NCBI RefSeq assembly: GCF_937877005.1
Contig: NZ_CALEFV010000190.1
Span: forward strand, 1 to 58,051
Length of the DNA: 58,051 nt
Source: an uncultured Fibrobacter sp.
Lineage (GTDB): Bacteria; Fibrobacterota; Fibrobacteria; Fibrobacterales; Fibrobacteraceae
Direction of reading: 5' to 3'
In this document: piece after piece, positions 1 through 7,962 of the stretch
Position numbering within the stretch: the first letter of the stretch is position 1
Layout of the letters: the number at the start of each line of letters is the position of its first letter
Notes under the pieces: model-generated
The model's database searches: none
The model's input: the letters and a program-made list of their open reading frames with translations, nothing else
Told to the model about the DNA's origin: nothing
Position numbers and translations under genes: made by a program

Positions 1-1390
1 CGAGGATTTTTATGCCAAGACTGCTGTATTCTACCGCACCAACGCGCAGTCCCGCGCCTTGGAAAAGGCGCTGAATGACCGCCGTATACCGTCGGTCATT
101 TTTGGCGGCATGCGATTCTGGGACCGCAAAGAAATCAAGGACGTACTTGCATACTTGCGCCTGCTCGCTAACGAGCGTGACGATGCCGCCTATCTGCGCG
201 TGATAAACACTCCGCCTCGCGCCATCGGTAAGACGACTGTTGAGAATATCCTTGAGAAGGAACGCAATGGCGAAGGAACCTTCTGGGAAAACCTGCTTGC
301 CGAAGCGAATAGCGGTGGACGCGCCGCTCCCAAGCTCAAGGGCTTTACCGAGCTCGTTCTCAATTGGAAATCGTTGCTTGCCGCAGGCGAAACACCGCTT
401 CCGATTTTGGCCGAAAAAATCATCAACGATGTGGGGTACAAGGAATTTCTGCGCAAGGAAGATGAGATTACCGCCGACGAACGCATCGGCAACTTGGACG
501 AAATGGTGAACGCCATTCGCGAATTCGATGAAGAACATCCGGGGGCGACTCTCGACGCCTTCCTTCAGGATATTTCGCTCCTTACCGATGCAGACAAGAA
601 GGTGGATAATTCCAAGGGCCAGGTGACGCTCATGACAATCCACATGGCGAAGGGCCTTGAGTTCAACACGGTGCATATTGCCGGCTGCGACGAAGAAATT
701 TTTCCGCTTATTCGTATGTCCACGATGATGTCCGGCACAGAGATGAACGAACAGATGGAAGAAGAACGCCGCCTGTTCTATGTGGGCTGTACCCGCGCCG
801 AAAAGCAGCTTTTCCTGTACCATGCAGAACGCCGCTTCTTCCAGGGAAACATTCGTCCCTTCGCTCCGTCACGTTTTCTCAAGGAATTGGATCCGTCCGT
901 TGTTGACTTTAGACCGTGTACGGATTTTGGCGACGGTTTTGGTAGCGACGACTTTAACCAGGATTTCTCCGGACAGCAGTTCTCCCGTCCGCCGCGCCCG
1001 AACATTCCGCCCAGTTTCCCGCGCAGGTCATCGGGAGGCTTTGGTGGAAGTTCTTCTCGTCCGAACAACTTCGGTTCGCACGGCTTTAGTCGTCCTTCTA
1101 TTCCAAATTCCGTGAAGAAGAACGACAAGCGTATTGTTTACCGCAATCCGATCAAGGTCGCTGCCCCTGTAGCCCCTGCGGAACCCTCGGGCCCACGTGT
1201 CGTCTACGATGAATTCAGCGAAAATCCGTTCCATCCGGGCGTACGTGTGCGCCATACGAAATATGGAGTCGGGGTCATCACCAAGTGCTATGGAACGGGG
1301 GACAATGCACGAGTCGATGTTCGCTTTGGTAATGACAATGTGGTTCGCACGATTGTCCTGAAATATGCTGCGCTGCAAATAGTGGGCTAG
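1..1390 (+). CDS. UvrD/PcrA-type DNA helicase, C-terminal part (5' end outside window)
   Basis: The reading frame is open from base 2, so the true start lies upstream; the visible part is about 462 residues. Superfamily 1A helicases unwind DNA 3'-5' with ATP in nucleotide excision and mismatch repair. Visible motifs are YRTNAQSRALE (motif IV region), TLMTIHMAKGLEFNTV (motif V) and EERRLFYVGCTRA (motif VI, with the arginine finger). After residue 300 comes a Gly/Ser/Pro/Phe-rich low-complexity linker. The protein ends in a small beta domain starting HPGVRVRHTKYGVGVI, the PcrA-type C-terminal Tudor-like domain that contacts RNA polymerase in relatives. UvrD, PcrA and Rep cannot be told apart with certainty from this fragment; the Tudor-like tail favours PcrA/UvrD. 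Confidence 0.93.
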   Translation, partial: EDFYAKTAVFYRTNAQSRALEKALNDRRIPSVIFGGMRFWDRKEIKDVLAYLRLLANERDDAAYLRVINTPPRAIGKTTVENILEKERNGEGTFWENLLAEANSGGRAAPKLKGFTELVLNWKSLLAAGETPLPILAEKIINDVGYKEFLRKEDEITADERIGNLDEMVNAIREFDEEHPGATLDAFLQDISLLTDADKKVDNSKGQVTLMTIHMAKGLEFNTVHIAGCDEEIFPLIRMSTMMSGTEMNEQMEEERRLFYVGCTRAEKQLFLYHAERRFFQGNIRPFAPSRFLKELDPSVVDFRPCTDFGDGFGSDDFNQDFSGQQFSRPPRPNIPPSFPRRSSGGFGGSSSRPNNFGSHGFSRPSIPNSVKKNDKRIVYRNPIKVAAPVAPAEPSGPRVVYDEFSENPFHPGVRVRHTKYGVGVITKCYGTGDNARVDVRFGNDNVVRTIVLKYAALQIVG

Positions 1391-1438
1391 GATGACTTTT
1401 TTGCAACATTCTGTTGCTTTCTGCTCATTTTTTTTTGC

Positions 1439-1464
1439 TATCTTGTTAGCGTAAGAAAAGAGGT
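1439..1464 (+). promoter_or_regulatory. Putative -10 box and ribosome binding site of gatC
   Basis: A TATCTT hexamer at 1439-1444 follows a T-rich stretch, and AAGAGG lies 4-5 bases before the gatC ATG at 1468. The -35 box is weak (TTGCTT at 1414, spacing 19). The helicase stop is 77 bases upstream, so gatC probably has its own promoter. Confidence 0.4.
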
Positions 1465-1467
1465 TTT

Positions 1468-1755
1468 ATGCTCGAACGTGAAGAAGTTTTGAAACTTGCG
1501 AAGCTTTCTAGGCTCGAAGTTGCCGAAGAAGATATCGAATCCGTGAAGGGTCACCTGGACAAGATGCTCAATCACCTTGAGGCACTCAAGGCTTTGAATC
1601 TTTCCGACGTGGAGCCGATGACCGCTGTCGAAAACGGTGCTACGATTCTTCGCGAAGATGTCACGGTTCAGGGCTTCTCGCTTGAACAAGCCTTCATGAA
1701 TGCTCCGGCGGTCGAAAATGACCACTTTGCCATTCCTAAGGTTATTGGCGGCTAA
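1468..1755 (+). CDS. gatC: Asp-tRNA(Asn)/Glu-tRNA(Gln) amidotransferase subunit C
   Basis: 95 residues, the normal size for GatC. GatC is the small subunit that holds GatA and GatB together in the GatCAB complex, which converts Glu-tRNA(Gln) or Asp-tRNA(Asn) to the amidated forms. The N-terminal VLKLAKLSRLEV segment, the amphipathic helix HLDKMLNHLEAL and the downstream V-E-P-M motif are typical of the family. The ATG at 1468 has an AGAGG ribosome binding site. gatA and gatB are not in the window, so the complex is encoded at separate loci. kdsB starts 30 bases downstream on the same strand. Confidence 0.93.
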   Translation: MLEREEVLKLAKLSRLEVAEEDIESVKGHLDKMLNHLEALKALNLSDVEPMTAVENGATILREDVTVQGFSLEQAFMNAPAVENDHFAIPKVIGG

Positions 1756-1784
1756 GTAGCTCCTTTTATCGGTTGTTTTCTCTT

Positions 1785-2486
1785 ATGGCGGTTCATTGTA
1801 TTGTTCCGGCCCGTATTGGCTCGTCTCGATTTCCTAGGAAACCCCTTGCCAGAATTCTTGGCAAGGAAATGGTTGTGCGTACTTTGGAACGGGCCCTCCT
1901 TGCGGAATGTTTCGATCGAGTCATTTGCGCGACCGATTCTGAAGAAATTGCAGAAGTCGTTTCTAATGCAGGTTTCGAGTTTCTTCTGACGGGCCCGGCG
2001 TCGACAGGTTCTGACCGAGTCTCCTTCGCAGCAAGGGCACTCGACCTTGACTTGGTCGTTAACTTGCAGGGGGACGAACCCCTGGTGGAACCTGCACTCC
2101 TGGCTGAAGTGGCGCAGACTCTTGAACAGCATCCGGACGAGTGGGTGAGTGTCGCTTGTCCGTTGAATCCCTCCGAGGCGATGGTCAATACGGTCGTGAA
2201 GGTGATGCTCAAGGACGACTATGCTATAGATTTTGTACGTGAAATTTCACCGGAGGATGCAGCATGCTGGTTCCAGCATCAGGGCATTTATGCCTATTCC
2301 AGGAAATGTCGCGAAGAATTTTCCTCTTTGCCGCAGAGTGAGCGGGAACGGGAGCTTTCCTTGGAACAGTTGCGGATTATTGATCGTCGTCCGATCCGTA
2401 TGGTACGAAGCCCGTATCCGTCCGTTTCTGTGGATGTCCCTTCCGATCTTGCTACGGTAGAAAGAATTCTTTCCTTGAAAAAATGA
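1785..2486 (+). CDS. kdsB: 3-deoxy-manno-octulosonate cytidylyltransferase
   Basis: About 233 residues. KdsB activates Kdo with CTP to CMP-Kdo for lipopolysaccharide inner-core synthesis in the cytoplasm. Diagnostic motifs: IVPARIGSSRFPRKPL at the N terminus (nucleotide-binding loop), CATDSEEIAEV, GSDRV and NLQGDEPL. The frame is open from a TTG at 1773, but the ATG at 1785 puts the conserved VPAR motif at the usual distance from the N terminus, so it is preferred. The stop overlaps the start of the next gene (ATGA at 2483), suggesting co-translation. Its presence supports a Kdo-containing outer membrane. Confidence 0.93.
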   Translation: MAVHCIVPARIGSSRFPRKPLARILGKEMVVRTLERALLAECFDRVICATDSEEIAEVVSNAGFEFLLTGPASTGSDRVSFAARALDLDLVVNLQGDEPLVEPALLAEVAQTLEQHPDEWVSVACPLNPSEAMVNTVVKVMLKDDYAIDFVREISPEDAACWFQHQGIYAYSRKCREEFSSLPQSERERELSLEQLRIIDRRPIRMVRSPYPSVSVDVPSDLATVERILSLKK

Positions 2487-2977
2487 GGTTCCCAGTGAAC
2501 GCTCCCGAAAAGAAGCTGATATACATGGCGGTGATTCTCCTCGCGGTGGGGTTTGTTGTCCGCATTCTTCCTTGGGGACTGCCCTCGATTGAATCTTTTC
2601 AGGTGGGGGATTCGGTCATCGTTCCTGTCGAAAAACAAGATGAATTGTCGGGAGAACGCTCCAATTTGGAATATGCTGACGACAAGCGGTCGTTTGTAGA
2701 TAAAGTAACCTCTGTTGACTCCCTTTATGACAATCGAAATCTGAAAAAGGATCGTGTTTCTAAATCTAGGGTAGCCCCAAAACTGCCGATTCATGTGAAT
2801 TCGGCCTCGGTAGACGAACTTTGCGCCCTGAAGGGTGTCGGTCCGAAGCTTGCAGAGAAGATTATCGCGGTTAGGGAGGCTTCCGGACCGTATAGAACCC
2901 CTTCGGATCTTCAAAAAGTGCCTGGAATCGGTAAGAAAAAATTGGAAAGCCTCCTTTCGGGGGTGATTTTTGATTAG
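2483..2977 (+). CDS. ComEA-like helix-hairpin-helix protein with N-terminal membrane anchor
   Basis: 164 residues. Residues about 12-32 form a single hydrophobic segment (LIYMAVILLAVGFVVRILP), followed by a polar linker and a C-terminal (HhH)2 domain from about residue 103: HVNSASVDELCALKGVGPKL, then GPYRTPSDLQKVPGIGKKK. The same domain is found in ComEA, which binds DNA during uptake, and in some type II secretion K-like proteins. Anchor plus periplasmic HhH matches ComEA. The start overlaps the kdsB stop by four bases. The PilM/PilN-like genes lie 37 bases downstream, consistent with a type IV pilus or competence role, but this is inferred from context. Confidence 0.8.
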   Translation: MRFPVNAPEKKLIYMAVILLAVGFVVRILPWGLPSIESFQVGDSVIVPVEKQDELSGERSNLEYADDKRSFVDKVTSVDSLYDNRNLKKDRVSKSRVAPKLPIHVNSASVDELCALKGVGPKLAEKIIAVREASGPYRTPSDLQKVPGIGKKKLESLLSGVIFD

Positions 2978-3014
2978 TTTTAGGGTGTAGTTTTTTTCAT
3001 AAGTCGTTGATAAT

Positions 3015-3929
3015 ATGAGTGATACGAAGATTTACATGGGTATCGAAGCGGCTGACGCTTCCCTGAAAGTGGCCCTTTTGGATGCTGCTGAAAAGCGCGT
3101 CCTGAAGACGGCTGTTTTGGAAACGGAAACGAGTCCTCTCGATGATGTTTATGCTTTCGAGACGGTCCTTCAGGGCTGGTTGGATTTCTGCCAGATCGAT
3201 AATATCGAAGCCGTTTCGGTGGCTATCCCCGCATTTCGGTCCATTGTGCGTCAAATATTCGTTCCGCCCGAGGCTTGCAAAAACATTGATGAGTACCTGA
3301 ACTGGTATGTCTCTCTCATTACGAATGCGGAAGCAAGCGAATATATCATTGACTATCAGATCCTGAGTGGAGAGGAAGCTCTCGGTTTTACGGTTATCCT
3401 TATTGCGGTTCGTTCCCAGTGGGTCGACAATTTGCGTAAGGGCTTCCGTAGCAAGATGCTCGCTCCGAAGGCAATGGACGTGGATGTGATATCCCTGATG
3501 AACTTGATGGGATATGCCGAAAATGATTCCGAATTGACCTGTATTGTCAAGGCGGACTATGCGGGTGTTACCATGCTTTGGCTCACGAAGGACAATCTTC
3601 AGGCTTTGCGCTGCGTCTCGACGCTACCCTTGGTCAACAAGACCAAGGAAGAAGCCTACCAAATTCTTGCGGATGGTATTGCGGAGCAGGTTCAGCTGGC
3701 TCAACAGGAAAATGCGGCTATCGTGACCAAGGAAATTCACCTTTGCGGCGAAATGGCCGGAGACCTGATGTTCGTTGAAAACCTGCGTCAGAAACTCTCG
3801 GATTGTCAGTTGACTCCGATGGATTCGTTCTCTAACTTGAGACTGCCGACGGAAGCGGATGATGCTGCCGCCGTGTTGACTTGTGCCGGCGCAATCGGTG
3901 CTGCCCTGAACGTGATGGAGGGTGTATGA
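3015..3929 (+). CDS. PilM/GspL-like actin-fold protein
   Basis: 304 residues, cytoplasmic, no signal peptide. The opening KIYMGIEAADASLKVALLD is an ASKHA (actin/hexokinase) phosphate-1-like strand-turn-strand, with further matching elements such as VSVAIPAFRS. PilM is the cytoplasmic actin-like protein that binds the N-terminal tail of PilN in type IV pilus machines; GspL does the same job in type II secretion. The identification rests on this fold signature and on the next gene being PilN-like and overlapping by ATGA. At 304 residues it is somewhat shorter than typical PilM (about 350), and sequence similarity is weak, so a diverged family member is likely. A GATAAT hexamer just before the ATG could be a -10 box, in which case Met8 (3036) might be the real start. 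Confidence 0.65.
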   Translation: MSDTKIYMGIEAADASLKVALLDAAEKRVLKTAVLETETSPLDDVYAFETVLQGWLDFCQIDNIEAVSVAIPAFRSIVRQIFVPPEACKNIDEYLNWYVSLITNAEASEYIIDYQILSGEEALGFTVILIAVRSQWVDNLRKGFRSKMLAPKAMDVDVISLMNLMGYAENDSELTCIVKADYAGVTMLWLTKDNLQALRCVSTLPLVNKTKEEAYQILADGIAEQVQLAQQENAAIVTKEIHLCGEMAGDLMFVENLRQKLSDCQLTPMDSFSNLRLPTEADDAAAVLTCAGAIGAALNVMEGV

Positions 3930-4939
3930 TTCATTTGAACCTGATTGATGCCGCTGAACGCTTGACTGCGGCCGAAAACGTGGCTCCTGTCCATGTGACG
4001 AGTGTTGCGGATCTTCAGAAGAAATCTCGAAAGAAAGCTTTGACTGCGGCTCTCGCAGCATTGTTCGTTGTAGTTGCTTTCAGCTGCTTCTTGAGTGTTG
4101 CCGGTGTTCCTGCTCCGTTGCAGGGCTTGCTGCCGGCACCTTATCTGTCACTTATCGGTGCGGTGGACCCGAGCCGTACGGACCTTGCCGTTGGATCTGG
4201 ACAACGGACCTCCGCTGGTGGTTCGCTCGAGGCTCAGGCTGCTGCGGCTGAAGCCGCTCTGCGTATGCGCGAGGCTGTGACGGTTAAGCAGGTCGTCAGT
4301 GAAATCAATCCTCAGGTGCTTTTCAACAACAAGAGGACGGATTACGCGACATTCCTGCCCCTCGAAAAGATCTCTTACCAGAAGGCCTCTTTCGGTCAGT
4401 TCATTTCGTTCCTGAACACGGCCACTCCGGATGATGTCGGTTTCTCCGATTGCGTCTACCAGGCTCCGAACTTCTACTATGTTCGTGGCGTGGCGACCAA
4501 GCCGACTTCCCAGAAGTCCTTCCTCGAAAGAATCAAGTCCGTCAGTTCTGATTTCAGAACTCCACCTCTGCCAGAGAACGCCCCGGCCACAGATATTACC
4601 GCTTTTGGTAAGTTTAACGTGAACAACGTGAACCTTGGTGCCGTAAGCACCTTTGTGCCGTCATCCGAAGTGGCTGAGGAAGTCAAAAATATCAAGACTT
4701 TTGCGACGGCAAGTAAGGTCCGCCTCGGCGGCATGGATAAGCCTGTTGTCGAAGACTATGGCGTTTACAAGCGCTATTCGTACAAGGTAACTACTTCGGC
4801 CGATTTCAGTGATTTGCAGGCGTTCGTTATCGCTTATGCGTCCTCGCCGTCCCGTATGGGCCTGCGCAGCATGCAGATGTCGCAAGCCAAGCGAGACCTG
4901 TTCACGGAAATGAATTTCGAAATGTTTGTAATCAAGTAA
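3926..4939 (+). CDS. PilN-like membrane protein
   Basis: 337 residues from the ATG at 3926, which overlaps the stop of the PilM-like gene. The N terminus MIHLNLIDAAER resembles the conserved cytoplasmic motif of PilN that docks on PilM. Residues about 37-57 form one transmembrane helix (ALTAALAALFVVVAFSCFL). An Ala/Glu-rich helix around residues 95-115 would sit in the periplasm, followed by a mixed alpha/beta region. Usual PilN is about 200 residues; the extra 130 C-terminal residues could correspond to a PilO-like domain, as no pilO follows. Upstream in-frame codons to 3881 are open but carry no start signal. Confidence 0.6.
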   Translation: MIHLNLIDAAERLTAAENVAPVHVTSVADLQKKSRKKALTAALAALFVVVAFSCFLSVAGVPAPLQGLLPAPYLSLIGAVDPSRTDLAVGSGQRTSAGGSLEAQAAAAEAALRMREAVTVKQVVSEINPQVLFNNKRTDYATFLPLEKISYQKASFGQFISFLNTATPDDVGFSDCVYQAPNFYYVRGVATKPTSQKSFLERIKSVSSDFRTPPLPENAPATDITAFGKFNVNNVNLGAVSTFVPSSEVAEEVKNIKTFATASKVRLGGMDKPVVEDYGVYKRYSYKVTTSADFSDLQAFVIAYASSPSRMGLRSMQMSQAKRDLFTEMNFEMFVIK

Positions 4940-4945
4940 GGCTTT

Positions 4946-5494
4946 ATGCCTATTCGCATTACCGGCGGACTCATGCGGGGAAGGAATGTTCCTTCTCCCG
5001 ATACTTCTAAGACTAGACCCACAGCTTCTCGCACACGAGAAGCTCTATTCAACATATTACAGGGTGTCGAAAATTTCCGTGTGCTGGACCTGTTTGCAGG
5101 AACGGGCATCATGGGAATCGAGGCGTTGAGTCGCGGAGCAGCTAGTGTCGTGGCGGTTGAGATGGCTCATGCCCAGGCGAGACTTGTTCTGCAGGCATAC
5201 AAGGCCTTGTCCCTTGAATCGAAAATTACTTTGTTAGAAAAGAACGCCTTGACTCTCGATAGGGAATCTTTATGTGCAAGTGAAGGTTTCGATTTGATAT
5301 ATGCAGATCCTCCGTTCAAAGATATGGACTATCCGGATTTACGACCTTATTGGGAATGGTTGAATCCGGGAGGCATTGCCGTATTCGAGGCTCCGAGTCG
5401 CAACCTGCCTGCGTGGGTAAAGGAAGCCGACGAGGCGGGAAAGGTACAAGTCCGCCGTTACGGAGAATCTTCGCTGGTGATTTACAGGAAGTAG
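4946..5494 (+). CDS. rsmD: 16S rRNA (guanine(966)-N(2))-methyltransferase
   Basis: 182 residues, standard length. RsmD methylates G966 of 16S rRNA on the assembled small subunit using S-adenosylmethionine. Visible are the N-terminal RITGGLMRGR motif, RPTASRTREALFNIL, the SAM-binding motif LDLFAGTGIMGIEA (47-60) and the catalytic DPPF at 121-124. A short AAGG precedes the ATG. In many bacteria rsmD lies directly before coaD, as here. The last two codons and the stop fall inside the first 7-bp-period array. Confidence 0.93.
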   Translation: MPIRITGGLMRGRNVPSPDTSKTRPTASRTREALFNILQGVENFRVLDLFAGTGIMGIEALSRGAASVVAVEMAHAQARLVLQAYKALSLESKITLLEKNALTLDRESLCASEGFDLIYADPPFKDMDYPDLRPYWEWLNPGGIAVFEAPSRNLPAWVKEADEAGKVQVRRYGESSLVIYRK

Positions 5495-5569
5495 ACAGTA
5501 GACGGTAGGAAGTAGACAGTTTTTCTTGAATAAAAACTTCCAACTTCCAACTTCTAACTTCCTACTTTT
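5484..5569. repeat. Pair of opposed degenerate 7-bp-period arrays (array A)
   Basis: From 5491 four heptamers follow in register: GTAGACA, GTAGACG, GTAGGAA, GTAGACA. After a short T-rich spacer the opposite-sense series AACTTCC, AACTTCC, AACTTCT, AACTTCC, TACTTTT runs from 5535 to 5569. GTAGGAA is close to the reverse complement of the second series, so the two halves can pair (GGAAGT with ACTTCC). The array starts inside the rsmD stop region and fills the rsmD-coaD gap. Confidence 0.7.
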
Positions 5570-5582
5570 CTAAATTGTAATT

Positions 5583-6080
5583 ATGAAGAAAATCGCCGTT
5601 TTCGCAGGGTCGTTCGATCCGTTCACTCTTGGTCACCTCGATATCGTAAAGCGCGCTTCTGCGCTGTTTGACGAACTGTATGTGCTCTTGGCGGTAAATG
5701 CTTCTAAAAAGTACTTGTTCCCGGAATTGGAAAGAATTGAAATCGCGAAAAGAACAGTTGGGGGGCTTTCGAACGTGAAAGTGGAAATGTTCGAAGGCCT
5801 CACGGTGAACTTCATGAAACGCGTTGGAGCGAAGTACTTGGTACGTGGAATCCGTGGAAGCGCCGACCTGGAGTACGAACAGACCGTGGCGTGGAACAAT
5901 AGGAATCTTTATCCTGAATGCGAAACGGTTTTCTTGTCGAGTCTTCCCGAGCATCTGTGCATCTCTAGCACCGTTGTGCGAGAACTATTGAAAGTTGGTG
6001 CTAAAGATGTCGACGGAAAAGATATTCTCGCTAAATATGTACCCGCCGAAGTCATTCCTTTACTAACCACAAATCACTAA
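5583..6080 (+). CDS. coaD: Pantetheine-phosphate adenylyltransferase
   Basis: 165 residues, standard for CoaD, which makes dephospho-CoA from 4'-phosphopantetheine and ATP in the fourth step of CoA synthesis. The nucleotidyltransferase signature AGSFDPFTLGHLDIV lies at 8-22 (TxGH form), LVRGIRGSADLEYE is the substrate loop, and ISSTVVREL near the C terminus is the conserved ISST motif. The ATG at 5583 is at the right distance from the signature. The extreme C terminus (LLTTNH) and stop are made of a 7-bp-period sequence (array B), so the last residues are probably not functionally constrained. Confidence 0.95.
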   Translation: MKKIAVFAGSFDPFTLGHLDIVKRASALFDELYVLLAVNASKKYLFPELERIEIAKRTVGGLSNVKVEMFEGLTVNFMKRVGAKYLVRGIRGSADLEYEQTVAWNNRNLYPECETVFLSSLPEHLCISSTVVRELLKVGAKDVDGKDILAKYVPAEVIPLLTTNH

Positions 6081-6097
6081 CCTCTATTTACTCCATA
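6063..6097. repeat. Degenerate 7-bp-period array (array B)
   Basis: Five heptamers in register: CTAACCA, CAAATCA, CTAACCT, CTATTTA, CTCCATA. The array spans the last codons of coaD and the whole 16-base gap to the rhomboid gene start. Confidence 0.5.
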
Positions 6098-6984
6098 TGA
6101 GACCTTTTAGATATCTTCCTAAAGTTTTGCGAATGCTGCTGATTAGCAATGCAGTCGTTTTTGGAATCGCCTTTATTGGGGGTATACTTGGCCTACAACT
6201 GAACTTGCCCGGTGTGGGAGCCGGCAGCATTCGTGAATATGTGGCATACTTTGGCGCATTCTGGCCTTTTGCTCCTGAACAGGTGTGGCGTTTCGTTACG
6301 TACATGTTTGTTCATGTAGATTTCTGGCATTTTCTTTTTAATATGCTCATGCTTTGGATGTTCGGTAGCGAAGTTGCCGATATGATGGGTACGAAGCATT
6401 TTGCCGGAATGTACTTCTTCTGTGGAATTTTTGCGGCGATTTTTAGTCTCGTGATGTTCTGGCTTGGCATGACGAATGCTCCGATTATCGGTGCCTCCGG
6501 TGCGTTGATGGGAATCTTTGTGGCGTACTACAAGTTCTTCCCGAATCGAATGCTGCTGATGTTCTTCTTTTTCCCGATGCGGATAAAGTATGCCATGTGG
6601 TTTATGGTGGCGGTTGATGTGTTCATGGCGCATTCAAGCGATGGCGTGGCGCATTTTGCCCATTTGGGCGGCGTCGTGGGAGGTTTTCTTTACATGCACT
6701 TTTATGAACGCGGTTTTGGAAACTTGGGCAAGGCCTTTGCAAAAATGCGTGGGCCAAAGTTTACGGTGCACACGGGCGGTCGTGAAGAAAGCGAATCTCG
6801 CAACGATAATCGTGGGGATGATCGTCCGCTTGAAGGCGAAGTTTTCTATGTTGACGAAAATAAGCGCATGGATGAAATTCTTAAGAAAGTCAATAGCGAA
6901 GGAATTAATTCGTTGAATGAATCAGAACGTCAGTTTTTGTTGCGTGCGAGCGAAAAATTGCGTCACCGCAGAGGAGGAATGTAA
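6097..6984 (+). CDS. Rhomboid family intramembrane serine protease
   Basis: 295 residues. Rhomboids cleave transmembrane substrates inside the membrane with a Ser-His dyad. The catalytic serine is in GASGALMG (Ser134) and the histidine in HFAHLGG (His189); HFLFNMLMLW (78-87) supplies the conserved His/Asn of the oxyanion region. About six hydrophobic segments lie between residues 12 and 205. The cytoplasmic C-terminal tail (205-295) is charged and Arg/Asp/Glu-rich, longer than in minimal rhomboids. The stop overlaps the start of the following kinase gene by one base (TAATG), indicating an operon. Confidence 0.9.
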   Translation: MRPFRYLPKVLRMLLISNAVVFGIAFIGGILGLQLNLPGVGAGSIREYVAYFGAFWPFAPEQVWRFVTYMFVHVDFWHFLFNMLMLWMFGSEVADMMGTKHFAGMYFFCGIFAAIFSLVMFWLGMTNAPIIGASGALMGIFVAYYKFFPNRMLLMFFFFPMRIKYAMWFMVAVDVFMAHSSDGVAHFAHLGGVVGGFLYMHFYERGFGNLGKAFAKMRGPKFTVHTGGREESESRNDNRGDDRPLEGEVFYVDENKRMDEILKKVNSEGINSLNESERQFLLRASEKLRHRRGGM

Positions 6985-7946
6985 TGAAAAAAGTCCTTGG
7001 TATGGGGGCTGCCCTAGTAGACATTTTGGCAAACGTAGATGATGCCTGGATTGCTGCGCAAGGCGTGCAGAAGGGTGGCATGAACATGGTGGACTGGCCG
7101 CAGATGGAAAAGTTCCTTGGTGCCCTTCAGAATCCGCTACGCGTTCCAGGTGGTTCTACCTGCAATACCATGGTGGGACTTTCTCGCCTGGGAGGCAAGG
7201 CTGCCTTTATCTCGAAGATCGGTGACGATGAACTCGGAAAGCTTTTTCAGGAACATCTAAAAAATAATGGCGTAGAATCGAAAATGGGCGTTTCGGATGC
7301 CGCGACGGGCTGTGTGTTTTCGGCGGTGACTCCCGATGCTCAGCGTTCCATGTGGACTTACCTCGGTGCATCCGATTTCCTTGCGAGTGATGACTTTGTG
7401 CCAGCCCTCTACGATGGTGTTGGCTTGCTGTATGCCGAAGGGTATCGAGCCTTTAATGGCGATTGTTTCAAAAAGTCATTTACGCTTGCCCGTAGTCTAG
7501 GAGTTGAAACGGCTCTTGATTTTAGCAGTTTCGGTGTTGTAGATGCCTGCCGCAAGTTGTTCGATGAACTTTTCGAAAACAAGATGATTGATATCATTAT
7601 TGCGAATGAAGATGAAGCCTATGCCTATGCCGGCGTCAAGGAAGAGGCCGCTCTTGAAGTCCTTGCAAAGAAGGCGAAGGTCGCTGTTGTTAAAATCGGC
7701 AAGCGCGGCGCCCTGATTGCGAAGGATGGCAAAGTGACGCATGTGCAGGCTGGACCCGCAAAGGCTATCGATACGACCGGTGCAGGTGATCTGTGGGCAT
7801 CGGGATTCCTATATGGTTATATGAACGGCTGGGACATGGAACGTGCCGGTAACCTCGGCAGTGTTGTCTCTAATGAGGTTGTGCAGGTCATGGGTGCGCA
7901 GATTCCAGAAGATGGTTGGAAACGTATCCTTGAAGTGAGGGATTAA
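6984..7946 (+). CDS. PfkB-family carbohydrate/nucleoside kinase (adenosine kinase-like)
   Basis: 320 residues. PfkB-family (ribokinase-like) enzymes transfer a phosphate from ATP to a sugar or nucleoside hydroxyl. The glycine-rich substrate motif GGSTCNTMVGLSRLGGKAAF is near residue 58, and the ATP/anion-hole motif DTTGAGDLWASGF near residue 262 carries the catalytic Asp. The N-terminal MGAALVDILANVDD and the overall pattern resemble the adenosine kinase branch, but substrate cannot be assigned from sequence alone. A strong GAGGAGG ribosome binding site lies 7 bases before the ATG, inside the end of the rhomboid gene. Confidence 0.88.
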   Translation: MKKVLGMGAALVDILANVDDAWIAAQGVQKGGMNMVDWPQMEKFLGALQNPLRVPGGSTCNTMVGLSRLGGKAAFISKIGDDELGKLFQEHLKNNGVESKMGVSDAATGCVFSAVTPDAQRSMWTYLGASDFLASDDFVPALYDGVGLLYAEGYRAFNGDCFKKSFTLARSLGVETALDFSSFGVVDACRKLFDELFENKMIDIIIANEDEAYAYAGVKEEAALEVLAKKAKVAVVKIGKRGALIAKDGKVTHVQAGPAKAIDTTGAGDLWASGFLYGYMNGWDMERAGNLGSVVSNEVVQVMGAQIPEDGWKRILEVRD

Positions 7947-7962
7947 TAGGGAGGAACGCAGA

